A DNA stretch of 46,362 nt, from NCBI GenBank assembly GCA_903860195.1, contig CAIOPO010000067.1, positions 1 through 46,362 on the forward strand, in the 5' to 3' direction. The position numbers were made by a program, and so were the translations under genes. Numbering within the stretch: position 1 is the first letter of the stretch; the number at the start of each line of letters is the position of its first letter. This DNA is from an uncultured Opitutia bacterium (lineage in GTDB: Bacteria; Verrucomicrobiota; Verrucomicrobiia; Opitutales; UBA953). The notes beneath the pieces are model-generated. The model was not told the DNA's origin, did no database searches, and saw nothing but the letters and a program-made list of their open reading frames with translations. Shown in pieces: positions 17,175 through 26,015 of the stretch.

Positions 17175-18184
17175 TGGATTCCGCCGACAAGTCCGGCGGG
17201 ATCGACCGGCAGACCGTGGGCTTCGGCTTGATCCTCGGCGCCATGGCCGCCTTCGCCACCTGGGACCAATGGGCGGTCTGGAGCACCAAGGAGGACTACA
17301 CCTTCGGCTACCTCGTGCCGGCGCTCGCCGCCTACGTCCTCTGGGACCGCTGGGAGCCGCTCCGTGCCGAGCTCACGGGCGCAGGCGACGGCGGACCTCC
17401 CGCCCCCGGGTGGGCCGTGACGACCGCCTATCTCCTCGCCTTCGTCTCTCTCGCGACCTTCGCCCTCGGCGCGGCCGGCCGGGCCGTCTTCGGCACGGGG
17501 CCCGTGCCGACGCTGGCCATCGCCTTCGGCCTGGCGGGCGCAGGGCTTTCCTTCGCCTATCTGTCCCCCCGGACTGCCGGCGGAACGGAACCAGGGGCCG
17601 CATCACGTCTGCGGTGCCTCGCCCTGCTGACCTTCCCGTCGTGCGTCTGGATCATCTCCGGACCGTTCCTTTACCTCGTGGACAACCGTGTGAAAGGCGG
17701 TCTGCTCACCCTGGTCACCGAGGTCGTGTCCGGCATCCTGCGCGCATCGGGGCATGTCATCCGCACCAGCGGCAACACGATCGTCTTCGCCAACAACGAC
17801 GCCGTCGGCGTGGCGGACGCCTGCTCGGGCATCCGATCGCTTTCCGCCTGCGTGTTCGCCGCGGCCTTCCTGGGCGCCGTCTTCATCGAGGGCGGCCGCT
17901 GGGGCGCCCTGGTGCGCAAGACCGCGCTGATCGCGGCGGCAGGGCTCGTGGCCGTCCTGCTGAACCTTGGACGCAACGTCTTTCTGGCGACGCACGCGTT
18001 GGAACATGGGTCCAAGTCACTGGACCTGGATCTGCAGGGCGTGGCGCACGGCATGCCCGGCTTCTCCTGGCTCGGCACCGTGCATGACCTGGCCGGCAAC
18101 GTGGCGATGGCGCTGGCCCTCTTCCTGCTTGTCGCCCTCGTGCCTTTGCTCAACCGACTGGGAAGACCGTCCGCCGAACGATGA
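17174..18184 (+). CDS. Exosortase/archaeosortase family transpeptidase
   Basis: A 336-residue polytopic membrane protein of the exosortase family, which recognises C-terminal sorting tags (such as PEP-CTERM) on exported proteins and cleaves or transfers them. The proposed catalytic residues are visible: Cys217 in DACSGIRSL, Arg267 in NLGRNVFLA and His304 in VHDLAGN. There are about eight hydrophobic segments. The substrate subtype cannot be assigned, and no protein in this window shows a PEP-CTERM-like tail (motif, hydrophobic segment, basic end). The start shares a base with the ATPase stop (TGATG) and the stop overlaps glgA by ATGA. An exosortase inside a transporter/glycogen-synthase operon, without the usual exopolysaccharide genes, is unusual. 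The C-terminal extra domain of EpsI-fused exosortases is absent. Confidence 0.88.
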   Translation: MDSADKSGGIDRQTVGFGLILGAMAAFATWDQWAVWSTKEDYTFGYLVPALAAYVLWDRWEPLRAELTGAGDGGPPAPGWAVTTAYLLAFVSLATFALGAAGRAVFGTGPVPTLAIAFGLAGAGLSFAYLSPRTAGGTEPGAASRLRCLALLTFPSCVWIISGPFLYLVDNRVKGGLLTLVTEVVSGILRASGHVIRTSGNTIVFANNDAVGVADACSGIRSLSACVFAAAFLGAVFIEGGRWGALVRKTALIAAAGLVAVLLNLGRNVFLATHALEHGSKSLDLDLQGVAHGMPGFSWLGTVHDLAGNVAMALALFLLVALVPLLNRLGRPSAER

Positions 18185-19626
18185 AGATCCTGCACATCAC
18201 GCCCGAACTCGCGCCTTGGTCCAAGGCGGGCGGCCTCGGTGACGCCGCCGCCGCCCTCGCCAAGGCCCTCGGATCGCTCGGGCATGAGGTCAGGGCGGTC
18301 ACCCCCCTTTACGGTTCCGTGCCCGGCCGGGAAAGCATGTCGGTGCTGCTGAACTCGTTGCGCGTCGGCGTGGGAGGTCCCCCGGAGAAGGCCGCCTGCA
18401 GGGTGATGTCCCTCCACGTCGCCAAGAACTTCGAAGCCTGGTTCATCGAACATGAGGACTACTACGGCGCGAAGGAGATCTATCCGGCGCGGCCGGATTC
18501 CGCCGAACGCGCGGCCTTCTACGCCCGGGCCGCGCTCGACGCCTGCCTCGCCACGGGATGGATTCCCGACGTCATCCATTGCCACGACTGGACCGCCGGA
18601 CTGGTCCCTCCCCTGCTCAACACCGTGCTGAAGGATTCCCCGTTGGGCGGCGCCGCCTCTGTCATCAGCATCCACAACCTGCAGCATCAGGGCGTCTCAC
18701 ACCGGGGCATCATGGACTTCCTCGGACTGCCCGGATGGCTCTGGCAGCCTTCCGAACTCGAATGCCTTGGCGGCGTGAACTTCCTCAAGGGAGGCATCCT
18801 GCACGCGAAGCGCGTCATCACCGTCAGCCCCACCTACGCCCTGGAAATACTCACTCCCCAGTTCGGACACGGCCTGGAGGACGTCGTGCGCCGGCGCGAA
18901 TCCGCCCTCGAGGGAATTCTCAACGGGGTCGACCTCGACGAATGGAATCCACGCACGGACCGCCTGATCCCGGCCCATTACTCCCCCCGGAGCATGAAGG
19001 GGAAGGAGGAGTGCCGGCTGGCGCTGGCGCGAGAGTTCGGCCTGCGTGACGACCCCGGGGCGCCGCCGATCTTCGGCGTCATCTCGAGGCTCTGGGACCA
19101 GAAGGGACTCGACCTGGCCGCCGCCGCCCTGCCCGCCTTCCTGCGCGAAGGCCGGCTCCGCTTCGTGCTGCTCGGCAGCGGCGATTCGGCCCTGGAGGGC
19201 GCCTTCCGCGCCCTCGCCGCCGGCTTCCCGACGCTGTGTGGCGTCCGGATCGGCTACGATCACGGACTATCACATCGCATCGAAGCGGGTTCCGACTTCT
19301 TCCTGATGCCGAGCCGGTTCGAACCCTGCGGTCTCAACCAGATGTATTCCATGACCTACGGCACTCCCCCCATCGTTCGCGCGACAGGAGGACTGGCCGA
19401 CACGGTGAGACCTTGGTCGCCCGGCTCCAAGGACGCGACGGGCATCGTGTTCGAACACGCCGACCTGCAGGGCGTTGAATGGGCGATCTCCCGCGCCTTG
19501 GAACTGCATGCGGACCCCAAGGCCTATCGCCAAGTGCAGCTCAACGGCATGCGTGCGGAATTCAGCTGGGCTCGCTCCGCTCAAGCCCACGTCGAGGCGT
19601 ATCGTAAGGCCGGAGCCGCTCTTTGA
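18181..19626 (+). CDS. glgA: Glycogen synthase (ADP-glucose type)
   Basis: A 481-residue GT5 glycosyltransferase that extends alpha-1,4-glucan from ADP-glucose in the cytoplasm. The N-terminal motif is KAGGLGDAAAALAKAL (usually KTGGLADV; the Lys that contacts the nucleotide sugar is present). The C-terminal domain has SRLWDQKGLDL and the acceptor-site block PSRFEPCGLNQMYSM followed by TGGLADTV. Length matches bacterial GlgA (about 480). The start overlaps the exosortase stop by 4 bases, so it is the last gene of the coupled run starting at 11072. A weak hairpin with a T-run follows the stop. Glycogen phosphorylase is encoded on the other strand at 6042-8609; no glgB or glgC is in the window. 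Confidence 0.95.
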   Translation: MKILHITPELAPWSKAGGLGDAAAALAKALGSLGHEVRAVTPLYGSVPGRESMSVLLNSLRVGVGGPPEKAACRVMSLHVAKNFEAWFIEHEDYYGAKEIYPARPDSAERAAFYARAALDACLATGWIPDVIHCHDWTAGLVPPLLNTVLKDSPLGGAASVISIHNLQHQGVSHRGIMDFLGLPGWLWQPSELECLGGVNFLKGGILHAKRVITVSPTYALEILTPQFGHGLEDVVRRRESALEGILNGVDLDEWNPRTDRLIPAHYSPRSMKGKEECRLALAREFGLRDDPGAPPIFGVISRLWDQKGLDLAAAALPAFLREGRLRFVLLGSGDSALEGAFRALAAGFPTLCGVRIGYDHGLSHRIEAGSDFFLMPSRFEPCGLNQMYSMTYGTPPIVRATGGLADTVRPWSPGSKDATGIVFEHADLQGVEWAISRALELHADPKAYRQVQLNGMRAEFSWARSAQAHVEAYRKAGAAL

Positions 19627-19629
19627 GTG

Positions 19630-19658
19630 CCGTTTTATGGACAACGGTGACTTTTTTT
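19630..19658 (+). terminator. Possible weak terminator after glgA
   Basis: A 5-bp stem (CCGTT 19630-19634 with AACGG 19643-19647) with an 8-base loop is followed by TGAC and a run of seven T. The stem is short, but the position, 4 bases after the glgA stop, and the T-run fit termination. The AT-rich stretch that continues to about 19700 may also hold the promoter of the barrel gene; I find no well-spaced hexamer pair. Confidence 0.4.
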
Positions 19659-19756
19659 AGGCCCGCAAAGCTCCGTTTGCTTCATTTTTCCCATAAAATA
19701 GCGGTTTGCTAGCCCCAGCAAGAGGTTGGCATGAGGGGTGCGTTAGGGGTGGTGCC

Positions 19757-20554
19757 ATGAAGCACATCACCTCCATCACCACCACCACCCTCCTCGCTGC
19801 TGCCGCCCTCGCGCAGTCGGCCGCTCCGGCTCCTTCGCCGGTCGCGCTCGACCTGACCGCGGGCTACGACAGCGAGTACATCTACCGCGGCCTCTGGTTC
19901 TCCAACCAGAACGCCTGGTACAACATCGGAGCCAGCAAGAAGCTGTCGGACACCACGACGCTGAACGCCCTGGCCTACTACACCTCCAGCAACGACCGCC
20001 GCTCGCTCTACCAGGAGCTCGATCTCGGGGCCTCGCTGGCCTATGATGCCGGATTCGCCACCCTCACCGCCGGCTACACCTACTTCTTCTTCTTCAACGG
20101 TTACCTCGGCGGCGGACTCGGCCAGACCTTCGCCCACGAAGTCTACGTGAGCGCCGCGAAGACCGTCGGCCCGGTCAACGTCACCGCGACCTACGCCTAT
20201 GACTTCTACGTCGAGGCTTCCTACGCTGAACTGGCCATCGACAAGAGTTTCGCCCTCAGCGACAGCACCTCCCTGGTGCTCGCCGCCAAGGCCGGCTACT
20301 CCCTCGACGGCTACTACACCCTGTTCGACGGTGCCACCGGCCTGAACGTCGGCAATGAAAGCGTCTGGACCCACGTCCTGCTCCAGGCCTCCCTGCCGAT
20401 CGCCCTCTCCAAGACCGCCACGTTCACCCCCTACATCGCCTACAACATCTCGGGCGCCGGTCGTGAGGAAAGCAACGCGGCGGCTGAAGCGGCCAACCTC
20501 GGTGGTGAAGAAGACCAGTTCTTCTTCGGCGCCTCGATCAAGGCGGTCTTCTGA
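19757..20554 (+). CDS. Outer-membrane beta-barrel protein (TorF-like putative porin)
   Basis: A 265-residue exported protein. The signal peptide is about MKHITSITTTTLLAAAALAQS, and the mature part alternates hydrophobic and polar residues through about twelve beta strands (for example ATLTAGYTYFFFF, VNVTATYAYDFYVEASYAELA). It ends in Phe (ASIKAVF), the usual barrel-assembly signal. The opening LTAGYDSEYIYRGLWFSNQN resembles the TorF-type porin family start. Codon use is strongly biased, suggesting high expression. ATG at 19757 is chosen; the weakly SD-like TAGGGGTGG lies just upstream. It has its own transcription unit: an AT-rich upstream region and two hairpins downstream. A transport or scaffold function is only inferred. 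Confidence 0.8.
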   Translation: MKHITSITTTTLLAAAALAQSAAPAPSPVALDLTAGYDSEYIYRGLWFSNQNAWYNIGASKKLSDTTTLNALAYYTSSNDRRSLYQELDLGASLAYDAGFATLTAGYTYFFFFNGYLGGGLGQTFAHEVYVSAAKTVGPVNVTATYAYDFYVEASYAELAIDKSFALSDSTSLVLAAKAGYSLDGYYTLFDGATGLNVGNESVWTHVLLQASLPIALSKTATFTPYIAYNISGAGREESNAAAEAANLGGEEDQFFFGASIKAVF

Positions 20555-20562
20555 CCCGATGG

Positions 20563-20586
20563 CCGGGCGTTCCTCGGAACGCCCGG
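20563..20586 (+). terminator. Stem-loop after the barrel gene (no T-run)
   Basis: A perfect 11-bp inverted repeat (20563-20573 with 20576-20586) starts 9 bases after the stop. No T-run follows, so it is more likely an mRNA 3'-end stabiliser or the first of a tandem pair with the hairpin at 20653. Confidence 0.55.
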
Positions 20587-20652
20587 TCCTGACGGTCCCA
20601 GAATTCCCGGCCTGAGACAGTTTCAGAACCGGGAGATTGCAGCATAGCACCA

Positions 20653-20688
20653 GGGGCGCCCGTCGCGAGACGGGCGCCCCTCCCTTTT
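20653..20688 (+). terminator. Strong rho-independent terminator before lipA
   Basis: A 12-bp perfect GC-rich stem (20653-20664 with 20669-20680) is capped by a GCGA (GNRA-class) tetraloop and followed by TCCCTTTTG. It closes the barrel transcript 45 bases ahead of the lipA start. Confidence 0.88.
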
Positions 20689-20732
20689 GTTGGGTTGAAA
20701 AAACCGGGACTACGGGAATCGTGCTCCCTCCG

Positions 20733-21620
20733 ATGCTCGAATCCGCGCGCAAGCCCGACTGGCTCAGGGCCAGGCTACCCAGCGGCCCGGATTACCAGGC
20801 CACGAAGGACAACGTGGAGCGGCACAAGCTGCACACGGTCTGCCAGTCCGCCCAGTGCCCCAACATGGGGGAATGCTGGTCCCGCGGCAGCGCCACCGTC
20901 ATGATCCTGGGCAACGTCTGCACGCGCTCCTGCACGTTCTGCGCGGTCCAGTCCGGCCGTCCGAGCGAGCTCGACCTCGGGGAGCCGGCGCGCGTCGCCG
21001 AGTCCATCGCCCTGATGAACCTCAAGCACGTGGTCATCACCTCCGTGGCGCGCGACGACCTCAAGGACGGCGGCGCCTCGGTCTGGGCGGCCACCGTGCG
21101 CGCCACCCGGCGTCGCTGCCCGGCCACCACGATCGAGGTCCTGCCGGCCGACTTCCGTGGCGAACAGGAGCACCTCGACACGCTGCTCGACGCCCGGCCC
21201 GACATCCTCAATCACAATCTGGAGACCGTTGAACGCCTCCAGCGACCTGTCCGCAAGACCGCGAGGTATGACCGCTCCTTCTGGGTCCTCAGGCACGCCA
21301 AATCCCGCGGCTTCGTCACCAAGACGGGCATCATGCTTGGGATTGGCGAACGCAAGGAGGAGGTGACGGCGCTGCTGCGCGACATCGCGGCGGCCGACGT
21401 CGACATCCTCACGATCGGCCAGTACCTCTCTCCGAGCAAGGAGCACGCCCCGATGGACCGCTGGGTGCATCCCGATGAGTTCGCCGAATGGAAGGCCTTC
21501 GCGCTCGCCGCTGGCGTGAAGCACGTGGAGTCCGGCCCCCTCGTGCGCTCCTCCTACCGCGCCGACGAGCAGGCGGTGAAGTTCCGCCTGATGGAACGGC
21601 GCCAGTCCGAGGGAAGCTGA
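20733..21620 (+). CDS. lipA: Lipoyl synthase (radical SAM)
   Basis: A 295-residue radical-SAM enzyme that inserts two sulfurs into protein-bound octanoate to make the lipoyl cofactor of 2-oxoacid dehydrogenases and the glycine cleavage system. The auxiliary cluster cysteines are C37, C42 and C48 (CQSAQCPNMGEC), and the SAM-cluster cysteines C63, C67 and C70 (CTRSCTFC). The C-terminal RSSY motif, a ligand of the auxiliary cluster, is present (VRSSYRADEQ). ATG at 20733 gives a standard length. The frame is open upstream, but that part covers the terminator hairpin. No lipB is nearby. The helicase gene starts 2 bases after the stop. Confidence 0.97.
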   Translation: MLESARKPDWLRARLPSGPDYQATKDNVERHKLHTVCQSAQCPNMGECWSRGSATVMILGNVCTRSCTFCAVQSGRPSELDLGEPARVAESIALMNLKHVVITSVARDDLKDGGASVWAATVRATRRRCPATTIEVLPADFRGEQEHLDTLLDARPDILNHNLETVERLQRPVRKTARYDRSFWVLRHAKSRGFVTKTGIMLGIGERKEEVTALLRDIAAADVDILTIGQYLSPSKEHAPMDRWVHPDEFAEWKAFALAAGVKHVESGPLVRSSYRADEQAVKFRLMERRQSEGS

Positions 21621-21622
21621 CC

Positions 21623-23674
21623 GTGGACGGGCTGCCTCCGGTAGACTTCCGCGGAGACCTCAACGAGGAGCAGTACGCGGCGGTGACTTCGCCGCGCGGT
21701 CCGGCGCTCGTCCTCGCCGGCGCCGGCTCGGGCAAGACCCGCACGCTGACCTACCGCGTCGCGTGGCTCCTGCATCAGGGCGCACGCCCCTGGGACATCC
21801 TCCTCCTGACTTTCACGAACAAGGCGGCCAAGGAGATGCTCGAGCGCGTGGAGGACCTCACGGGGGTGCCGCGGGGACAGTTCTGGGGAGGCACGTTCCA
21901 CTCGATCGGACAGCGCATCCTGCGCGCCAACGCCGCGGCGGCGGGCAGGTCGCCGGACTTCACCATCCTGGACCAGAAGGAGTCCGAACAGCTCTTCTCC
22001 GAGATCATCAAGTCCGAGGACGGCGCCTTCATCAAGGACAAGACCAACCCCAAGGCGCCGGTCATCCTCGACGCCTACTCGCACGCCCGCAACACGCTGC
22101 GGCCAGCCGAGGAGGTGCTGACGGAGCGGCTCGACTGGATGAAGGGCGGACCCGAGAAACTGCTGCGGTTCTGCGCCCTCTACGAGGAGGCGAAACGCGC
22201 CCGCAACCTGTGCGATTTCGACGACCTGCTGTCGCTCTGGCTCAAGGTGCTCGAGACCGACGGCGCCGCCCTGGCCCATTACCGGCGGCGCTTCCGGCAC
22301 ATCCTCGTCGACGAGTTCCAGGACACCAACCGGCTGCAGAGCCGCATCATCGACCTGCTCGCCGACGAGCACCAGGTCATGGCGGTCGGCGATGACGCGC
22401 AGTGCATCTACACCTGGCGGGGGGCGGACTGGGAGAACATCGTCTCCTTCCCGCGGCGCCACCCCGGCACCGTCATCCATACGATCGACACCAACTACCG
22501 TTCGACTCCGGAAATCCTGGCCTTCGCCAACGAGATCCTCAGCCATCGGCCCAAGGTGGACGGCTTCGACCGGAGACTGAAGGCCGTGCGCCGCCCGGGC
22601 CAGGCTCCGGTCGTCTTCACCGTCGGGGACACTTCGCAGCAGGCCAAGCTGGTCGGGCGACGCATCCTGCAGCTGCACCACGAAGGTCAGGCGCTCGCCG
22701 ACATGCAGGTGCTCTACCGGGCCCATTACCAGTCGCTGGAGCTGCAGATGGAACTGAACGCCCTCGGCGTGCCTTTCGTGATAACGAGCGGTCACAAGTT
22801 CTTCGACCTCGCGCACGTCAAGGACGTGCTCGCGCACCTGCGCTTCATCCACAATCCGCTCGACCGCGTCGCCCTCTCGCGCCTGCTCTGCCTGCTGCCC
22901 AAGGTGGGACCGGCTTCGGCGGAGAAGATCACGGCCGCGGTCGTCGCCGCCGAGGCCGCCCAAGGAAGGGGGCTCGTGCGCGCCCTGCGGGCCGACTCCG
23001 TCCTGCGCAAGGTGCCGGAATCGGCCCGGTCCGACTTCACCGACCTCGCGCTCACGCTCGAGGACATGCTGGAGGGCATGGAAACGGCCCGCCAGAAGCC
23101 CGCGCCAGCCGCTCCGGCACCGGACCTTTTCGAGGCCTCGCGGGAGTCCGCCGCCGAGCGCGTCGCCCGGACGCCGGCCGAGACGGTGAGGGTCTGCGTC
23201 GAAGGATGGTATGGCACCCACATGCGCACTCTTTTCCCGGATTGGAAGGACCGTGAGCAGGACCTGCAGGGACTGGTCGGCTTCGCCTCCAAGTTCGAGG
23301 ACGTGGGGGACCTTGTCGCCCAGGTGGCGCTGCTCAACGGCGAGGCCTCGGACCGCAAGGCCGAGCCGGAGGAGGACATGCTGCGCCTGACCACCATCCA
23401 TCAGTCGAAGGGTCTGGAGTTCCCCGTGGTGTTCCTCATCGGCGTCGCGGACGGCCTGCTGCCCTTGACCCGCGCCATCGAGGAAGGTGACGTCGAGGAG
23501 GAACGGCGTCTCTTCTATGTCGCCTGCACGCGGGCGATGAACTCCCTGCAGATCTTCTCGCCCCGGTTCGCCGTGTCGGGAGAGGGATACCGTCCGCTCG
23601 ACCCTTGCCGTTTCCTCGAGGAAATGAGCCCGGATTGCTACGAATTGGCCGATTACGCCCACCGTCGGCTCTGA
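21623..23674 (+). CDS. UvrD/PcrA-like superfamily 1 DNA helicase
   Basis: A 683-residue ATP-dependent 3'-5' DNA helicase. Motif I is AGAGSGKTRTLTYR (residues 32 onward), motif II HILVDEFQDTN, motif III MAVGDDAQCIYTWRGA, motif IV NYRSTPEIL, motif V TTIHQSKGLEFPVVFL and motif VI EERRLFYVACTRA. It is slightly shorter than UvrD/PcrA (about 720) and ends without the usual C-terminal tail that binds UvrB or RNA polymerase. GTG at 21623 is chosen because it places the N-terminus DLNEEQYAAV correctly and follows the lipA stop directly; earlier starts would lie inside lipA. UvrD, PcrA and Rep cannot be told apart by eye. It is probably co-transcribed with lipA, without an obvious functional link. Confidence 0.92.
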   Translation: MDGLPPVDFRGDLNEEQYAAVTSPRGPALVLAGAGSGKTRTLTYRVAWLLHQGARPWDILLLTFTNKAAKEMLERVEDLTGVPRGQFWGGTFHSIGQRILRANAAAAGRSPDFTILDQKESEQLFSEIIKSEDGAFIKDKTNPKAPVILDAYSHARNTLRPAEEVLTERLDWMKGGPEKLLRFCALYEEAKRARNLCDFDDLLSLWLKVLETDGAALAHYRRRFRHILVDEFQDTNRLQSRIIDLLADEHQVMAVGDDAQCIYTWRGADWENIVSFPRRHPGTVIHTIDTNYRSTPEILAFANEILSHRPKVDGFDRRLKAVRRPGQAPVVFTVGDTSQQAKLVGRRILQLHHEGQALADMQVLYRAHYQSLELQMELNALGVPFVITSGHKFFDLAHVKDVLAHLRFIHNPLDRVALSRLLCLLPKVGPASAEKITAAVVAAEAAQGRGLVRALRADSVLRKVPESARSDFTDLALTLEDMLEGMETARQKPAPAAPAPDLFEASRESAAERVARTPAETVRVCVEGWYGTHMRTLFPDWKDREQDLQGLVGFASKFEDVGDLVAQVALLNGEASDRKAEPEEDMLRLTTIHQSKGLEFPVVFLIGVADGLLPLTRAIEEGDVEEERRLFYVACTRAMNSLQIFSPRFAVSGEGYRPLDPCRFLEEMSPDCYELADYAHRRL

Positions 23675-23702
23675 AGCGGGTTATGACGCGGCAAGGGTGC
23701 TC

Positions 23703-23732
23703 TTGCCATTGCCAAAGGCGCGCCTTTATGAC
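23703..23732 (+). promoter_or_regulatory. Possible sigma-70 promoter of the serA operon
   Basis: TTGCCA (23703-23708) and TATGAC (23727-23732) are separated by 18 bases in the short AT-richer gap between the helicase and serA. The matches are 4-5 of 6 to each hexamer. The hypothesis rests on position and hexamers only. Confidence 0.35.
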
Positions 23733-23758
23733 TCAAAACAAACTTTAACCAAGCCGCC

Positions 23759-25363
23759 ATGCCCAAGGTTCTCGTTGCTGACAAGATTTCACCCACCGGT
23801 GTCGCCCTGCTGAAGGCCCAGCCTGGCTACGAGGTCGTCGAGGCCTACGGCTCAACCCCTGAGCAGATCCTCGGCCTGGTCGGGGACGTGGACGCCATCC
23901 TGGTCCGGTCCGAGACCCAGATCACCCGTGACGTCCTCAACGCCGCCCAACGTCTGGTCTGCGTGGGTCGCGCCGGCGTGGGCGTGGACAACATCGACGT
24001 CGACGCCGCCACCGAGCGCGGGGTCATCGTGATGAACACCCCCTCGGGCAACACCATCGCGACCGCCGAGCTCACCTTCACCCATCTCCTCTCCCTCGCC
24101 CGCCCCGTGCCGGAAGCCGTCCAATCCATGCGCGAAGGCAAGTGGGACCGCAAGACCCTGTCCGGCTCCGAACTCAACGGCAAGACCCTCGGCGTGCTCG
24201 GACTCGGCCGCATCGGCGCCGAAGTGGCCAAACGCGCCCTCGCCTTCGGCATGAAGGTGCTGGCCTACGACCCCTACCTGACCGAAGCCCGCGCCAAGGC
24301 GCTCGGCGTCTCGATCGCGACGCTCGACGAGGTCTTCGCCCTCTCCGACTACATCACGGTGCACATGCCCCTCATCGAGAAGGGCAAGCAGGGCGCCACC
24401 GAAGGCATGGTGGACGCCGCCGCCTTCGCCAAGATGAAGAAGGGCGTGAAGATCGTGAACTGCGCCCGTGGCGGCATCGTGGATGAGGCCGCCCTCGCGG
24501 AGGCCCTGAAGTCCGGCCAGTGCGGCGGCTGCGGCTTCGACGTGTTCGTCGAGGAACCCCTGCCCAAGGACCACCCGCTGCGTGCGCTGCCCAAGGCGCA
24601 CCTGTCGCCCCACCTCGGCGCCTCCACCGCCGAAGCCCAGGAGAACGTCGGTGTCGAGGTGGCCGAGGCCGCCATCACCGTGCTCGGCGGAGGATCTCCC
24701 GCCAACGCCGTCAACCTGCCTTCCGTCGACTCCCAGACCCTCGCCGCCATCAAGCCTTTCCTGGCCCTCGCCCAGAAACTCGGCTCCATCGCCCGCCAGC
24801 TCGCCGCGCCCGGCCGGATCGAGTCCCTGCGCCTGACCACCTTCGGCGCCGGCTCCGACCAGGGAGCCAACGCCATCGCCCGCGCCTTCCAGCGCGGCTA
24901 CCTCCGCGGCATCGTCGAGGGCGTCACCGACGTCAACGCGCCGGGCAAGCTCAAGGCCCTCGGCGTGGAAGTCCAGACCGTGCGCTCCTCCGCCGAAGCC
25001 GACTACAAGGAGCTCATCCTCGTCGAAGCCTCGCTCGGCGGAGGCAAATCCGTCTCGGTCGCAGGCACGGTCATCGGCAAGGCCCAGTCGCCCCGCATCG
25101 TCTCCGTGAACGGACGCACGCTGGAGTTCATCCCTGAAGGCAAGCTGCTCCTCATCGAGAACCAGGACCAGCCCGGCATCATCGGCGCCCTCGGCACCCT
25201 GCTCGCCAAGGAGCGCGTGAACATCGCGAACATGGCGCTCAGCCGCTCCGGCGGCGCCAACGCCCTCGCCGTCTACCAGCTCGACACCGCTCCGGGGGCT
25301 TCCGCGCTGGCGGAGATACTGCGCAATCCCGCGATCGTCAGCGCCAAGCTGATCGAAGCGTAA
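23759..25363 (+). CDS. serA: D-3-phosphoglycerate dehydrogenase
   Basis: A 534-residue type 1 SerA, the first enzyme of serine synthesis, oxidising 3-phosphoglycerate with NAD. It has the N-terminal substrate domain (GRAGVGVDNIDVDAATERG), the nucleotide-binding motif GVLGLGRIGAEVAKRA, the catalytic Arg region NCARGGIVDEAAL and the His in HLSPHLGASTAEAQENV. An allosteric substrate-binding domain (about residues 320-450) and a C-terminal ACT domain (ENQDQPGIIGALGTLLAKE) follow, which gives the usual feedback inhibition by serine. Length matches the 530-residue class. No Shine-Dalgarno sequence precedes the ATG. plsY starts 3 bases after the stop. Confidence 0.97.
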   Translation: MPKVLVADKISPTGVALLKAQPGYEVVEAYGSTPEQILGLVGDVDAILVRSETQITRDVLNAAQRLVCVGRAGVGVDNIDVDAATERGVIVMNTPSGNTIATAELTFTHLLSLARPVPEAVQSMREGKWDRKTLSGSELNGKTLGVLGLGRIGAEVAKRALAFGMKVLAYDPYLTEARAKALGVSIATLDEVFALSDYITVHMPLIEKGKQGATEGMVDAAAFAKMKKGVKIVNCARGGIVDEAALAEALKSGQCGGCGFDVFVEEPLPKDHPLRALPKAHLSPHLGASTAEAQENVGVEVAEAAITVLGGGSPANAVNLPSVDSQTLAAIKPFLALAQKLGSIARQLAAPGRIESLRLTTFGAGSDQGANAIARAFQRGYLRGIVEGVTDVNAPGKLKALGVEVQTVRSSAEADYKELILVEASLGGGKSVSVAGTVIGKAQSPRIVSVNGRTLEFIPEGKLLLIENQDQPGIIGALGTLLAKERVNIANMALSRSGGANALAVYQLDTAPGASALAEILRNPAIVSAKLIEA

Positions 25364-25366
25364 GCG

Positions 25367-26005
25367 ATGTTCGCGGCCCTCGGAATCTTCTTCCTGCTCG
25401 GTTACCTGCTCGGTTCCGTCAACTTCGCCGTGCTCGTGGCGAAGAGGCACGGCGTCGACATCCTGAAGGAAGGCTCCGGCAACCCCGGCGCGACGAACGT
25501 CAAGCGCGTGCTCGGCAAAGGCCCGGGCAACCTCGTCTTCGCCCTCGACGTCCTCAAGGGATTCGCCGGCACCGGCCTGCCCCACCTGCTGCTCCGCATG
25601 GAAGAAACCCCGGCGGCAGATGTCCACTTCACCGTCTGCGTCGCCGGCTTCGTCGGCACGCTGCTCGGCCACTGCTTCTCCTGCCTCCTGAAGTTCAAGG
25701 GCGGCAAGGGCGTGGCCTCGACCATCGGCGGGCTCGTCGTCCTCCTGCCCGCGCCGATCCTCATCGGCGCCGTCCTCTGGGGCCTGGTCTTCCTGGCCTC
25801 GCGCTACGTCTCCCTCGCCTCGCTCGCGCTGGGCGTCTCCCTCCCCCTCTCCTGCTGGCTCCTGCCGCTCTTCACCCCGCTGAAGTTCGGGCCGGCCCAG
25901 TTCTGGTTCGCCGCGGCCGTCGCCGGCTTCAACGTCTGGACGCACCGCTCCAACATCGGACGCCTCCTGAACGGCACCGAGAACCGCTTCGTCAAGCAAG
26001 CCTGA
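25367..26005 (+). CDS. plsY: Glycerol-3-phosphate acyltransferase (acyl-phosphate dependent)
   Basis: A 212-residue integral membrane enzyme that transfers an acyl group from acyl phosphate to glycerol-3-phosphate, the first step of phospholipid synthesis. The conserved loops are present: LLGSVNFAVLVAK, GSGNPGATNVKRVLGKGPG, and FKGGKGVASTIGGLVVLLP. About five transmembrane segments can be seen. Length agrees with PlsY (about 200). It sits 3 bases after serA and 10 bases before hom, so co-transcription with amino-acid genes is likely. Its partner PlsX is not in this window; CdsA, the next committed step, is at 33309-34193. Confidence 0.95.
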   Translation: MFAALGIFFLLGYLLGSVNFAVLVAKRHGVDILKEGSGNPGATNVKRVLGKGPGNLVFALDVLKGFAGTGLPHLLLRMEETPAADVHFTVCVAGFVGTLLGHCFSCLLKFKGGKGVASTIGGLVVLLPAPILIGAVLWGLVFLASRYVSLASLALGVSLPLSCWLLPLFTPLKFGPAQFWFAAAVAGFNVWTHRSNIGRLLNGTENRFVKQA

Positions 26006-26015
26006 CCCTCTCGCA

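Noticed and set aside
17174-18184. Signal-peptidase or rhomboid-type function for the polytopic membrane protein
   Set aside because: The Cys217/Arg267/His304 arrangement in DACSGIRSL, NLGRNVFL and VHDLAGN fits the exosortase family; rhomboid GxSG and signal-peptidase motifs are absent.
21554-23662. A 702-residue open frame antisense to the helicase gene
   Set aside because: It covers the whole helicase frame, which has all superfamily 1 motifs. The antisense product has no recognisable motif.
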